Positions 62,690 through 64,000 of a stretch of 64,000 nucleotides of DNA are shown here, piece after piece. The notes beneath the pieces are model-generated. The model was given only the letters and a program-made list of their open reading frames with translations, did not search any database and had not been told where the DNA came from. The position numbers and the translations under genes are program-made. The stretch spans positions 30,734,938-30,798,937 of the forward strand of contig CALNVZ010003426.1 in NCBI GenBank assembly GCA_940671915.1, written 5' to 3'. Positions within the stretch are counted from its first letter, which is position 1, and each line of letters begins with the position of its first letter. This DNA comes from Paracentrotus lividus. Its lineage: Eukaryota > Echinodermata > Echinoidea > Camarodonta > Echinidae.

Positions 62690-62905
62690 GTAGGATGGGG
62701 GTCCGTTGTCCGGACACTTAAGCAGATAAATCATCATCTTTTGCTCTGGATTTTCTCAAAATTTATGCAGTAAATGGCAAAATATTTGTGAATATTTGTG
62801 CTTTGTTATATTGTTTGATATTACAGTCGATCAGTTGAAGAAATATTGATCACAAAACTCCTAAAATTGCTGTTTTGTCCGGACAAACAATATACCGGGT
62901 ATATT
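62690..62905. repeat. Element bounded by TGTCCGGACA palindromes, copy 2
   Basis: GGGGGTCCGTTGTCCGGACA at about 62696 and TTTTGTCCGGACAAAC near 62873 bound about 200 bp of AT-rich sequence. Compare 25765-25985. Confidence 0.5.
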
Positions 62906-63532
62906 TCCTCCCACACATCACAGCTGATGACACAGGGCGCCGTCGCTTCCGGATCCACGCACGCACAAAGCGACGGCCCAACTCCACTGTAGATCTATAG
63001 AAATATATTTGCTCTAAAAAAAAATTTTAAGAAGGCACTAAGGCCTAGGTCTAAAAATTATAATATTCCTAATAATCTGTAATAGACTAGACCCTCTAGG
63101 CCTACTTAACTTTTGATTTCAACGCAATTTCTTACTGTCATTTTCTTCCATAATTAGATTCAGATCTAACAGTTACGTTAGGCCTAACGTTAACAGTAAC
63201 AGGCCTAGAAGTCTAGATCTAACGTTAGGCCTATTATAAACATTATTTAGACTTGTTTCGCCGGGAGAATCCTCGGTGGCGTAGCGCTTGCCTTACTTAG
63301 CCTAGCCTAGGCTATAGGGCTAGGGCTAGGCCATAGATCTGTTAGGCCGGGCCTAGGCCTAGTAGTACTAAGCACAGCAGTGCGCCCGCAATTCCAGCCT
63401 GGGAATTCGAGGAACCGGTAGGCCTAACGGCCGTACGGCGTCTACTACGGAACTCAGATAAATTTGCCTGATTTTCTCCTGCTTGCATTACAGTGGCGAC
63501 ACCAAAAGCTTTCACCCAGTTCTAGATCTACT

Positions 63533-64000
63533 GTAACTATACACAGCCCCGTTGCGAAAGGCGACGGGCTGTACTTCCACCACCTCCATTTACAGCGAAA
63601 TAATCAGCGATGATGAGCCGCTCAGGTGATTATACTGGTCAATTTAATCAATCTAATGTTAAAATGTTGTTGTAAGGTTTCTATGATGTCTCACGCGTAA
63701 CAACTACTAAAAATGAAAGTATAATAGAGCTTCTTGACTTACCAATTGAATTTTCCGTTGGCCTTGTCTCTTCTCATATGTGTTGGTGCATCGCTGCCAT
63801 TTTCTATGACGTCATTTTACTGTGGGAAGACGTATGGCGAAGACAACGCACGCACGGAAGAAATATACGTTGATGGACTCAATTTTCCTTATTTTTCTAC
63901 ATTATTAGTTTGATTACTTCATGTGAAACATTCGCAGATGTCACCAATTCGAGAAAACTCCAAAGATTGATTCAATGTGGTATGAATTCAAATAAGGTAT
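63533..64000. repeat. Promoter-like cassette repeat, copy 2 (cut by window edge)
   Basis: Aligns with copy 1 (56952-57108 and 57505-57805) along most of its length. It lacks the roughly 400-bp central block of copy 1. Contains the hairpin GCCCCGTTGC, GAAA, GGCGACGGGC with a less perfect stem, and TGACGTCA at 63807-63814. Confidence 0.85.
63743..63820 (-). promoter_or_regulatory. Candidate minus-strand promoter/first exon in cassette copy 2
   Basis: Same order as copy 1: TGACGTCA, AAAATGGCAGCGATG, then a donor TTG|GTAAGTCAAG ending the exon at 63743. The donor and CRE are conserved between the two copies despite substitutions around them. Confidence 0.28.

Larger units (their letters stand above)
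49312..64000. other. Upstream region without proven genes
   Basis: No open frame here resembles a known protein. Besides the elements listed, 52400-53390, 53500-55600, 57850-58600 and 58700-59400 look unique or near-unique. A YY1-like AAATGGCCG lies near 55757 and ATGGCCGCCAT at 59193. 63040-63440 is dense in TAGGCCTA words. Nothing further can be supported. Confidence 0.6.

Overview
This window is eukaryotic genomic DNA. It is AT-rich, has many introns, and is full of short palindromic repeats, with frequent TACATGTA and TAGGCCTA motifs and tRNA-derived SINEs. The one gene I can prove encodes the large alpha subunit of the AP-2 clathrin adaptor. Its sequence is animal-like and closest in style to deuterostomes. 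The repeat texture suggests an echinoderm, most likely a sea urchin, but species cannot be fixed from the sequence alone.

The AP-2 alpha gene is on the minus strand. Its ATG is at 49224 and 22 coding exons run leftwards to 144. They join in frame into 950 codons covering the N-terminal trunk, the hinge and nearly all of the C-terminal ear. The last few dozen residues should lie in an exon left of position 1. Intron 2 is 26.4 kb (21144-47514) and fills the middle of the window. The other introns are mostly 0.5-0.8 kb, with larger ones at 16027-18677 and 1908-6926. All introns are GT-AG except intron 18 (7051-7779). That one has textbook minor-spliceosome (U12) signals: 5' ATATCCTTT, branch site TCCTTGAC and 3' AC. 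It joins the ear exons in frame where no GT-AG choice does.

The introns hold a dense set of non-autonomous mobile elements with terminal inverted repeats and visible target-site duplications. One is a TTAA-flanked piggyBac-type element nested inside a larger inverted-repeat element. Two AP-2 alpha exon edges (exon 3 and exon 7) are partly duplicated into the adjacent intron, and both copies sit exactly 177 bp from the original.

The region right of the gene, 49312-64000, has no proven coding sequence. It contains long-TIR elements at 50141-50670 and 51249-51880. It also has hairpins with TTC or GAA loops, and a promoter-like cassette present twice (about 57.0-57.8 kb and 63.5-64.0 kb). A CpG-rich stretch near 62.1-62.3 kb looks like a plus-strand promoter with a first exon. 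The AP-2 alpha promoter and 5' noncoding exon should lie somewhere here. Candidates are listed with low confidence.
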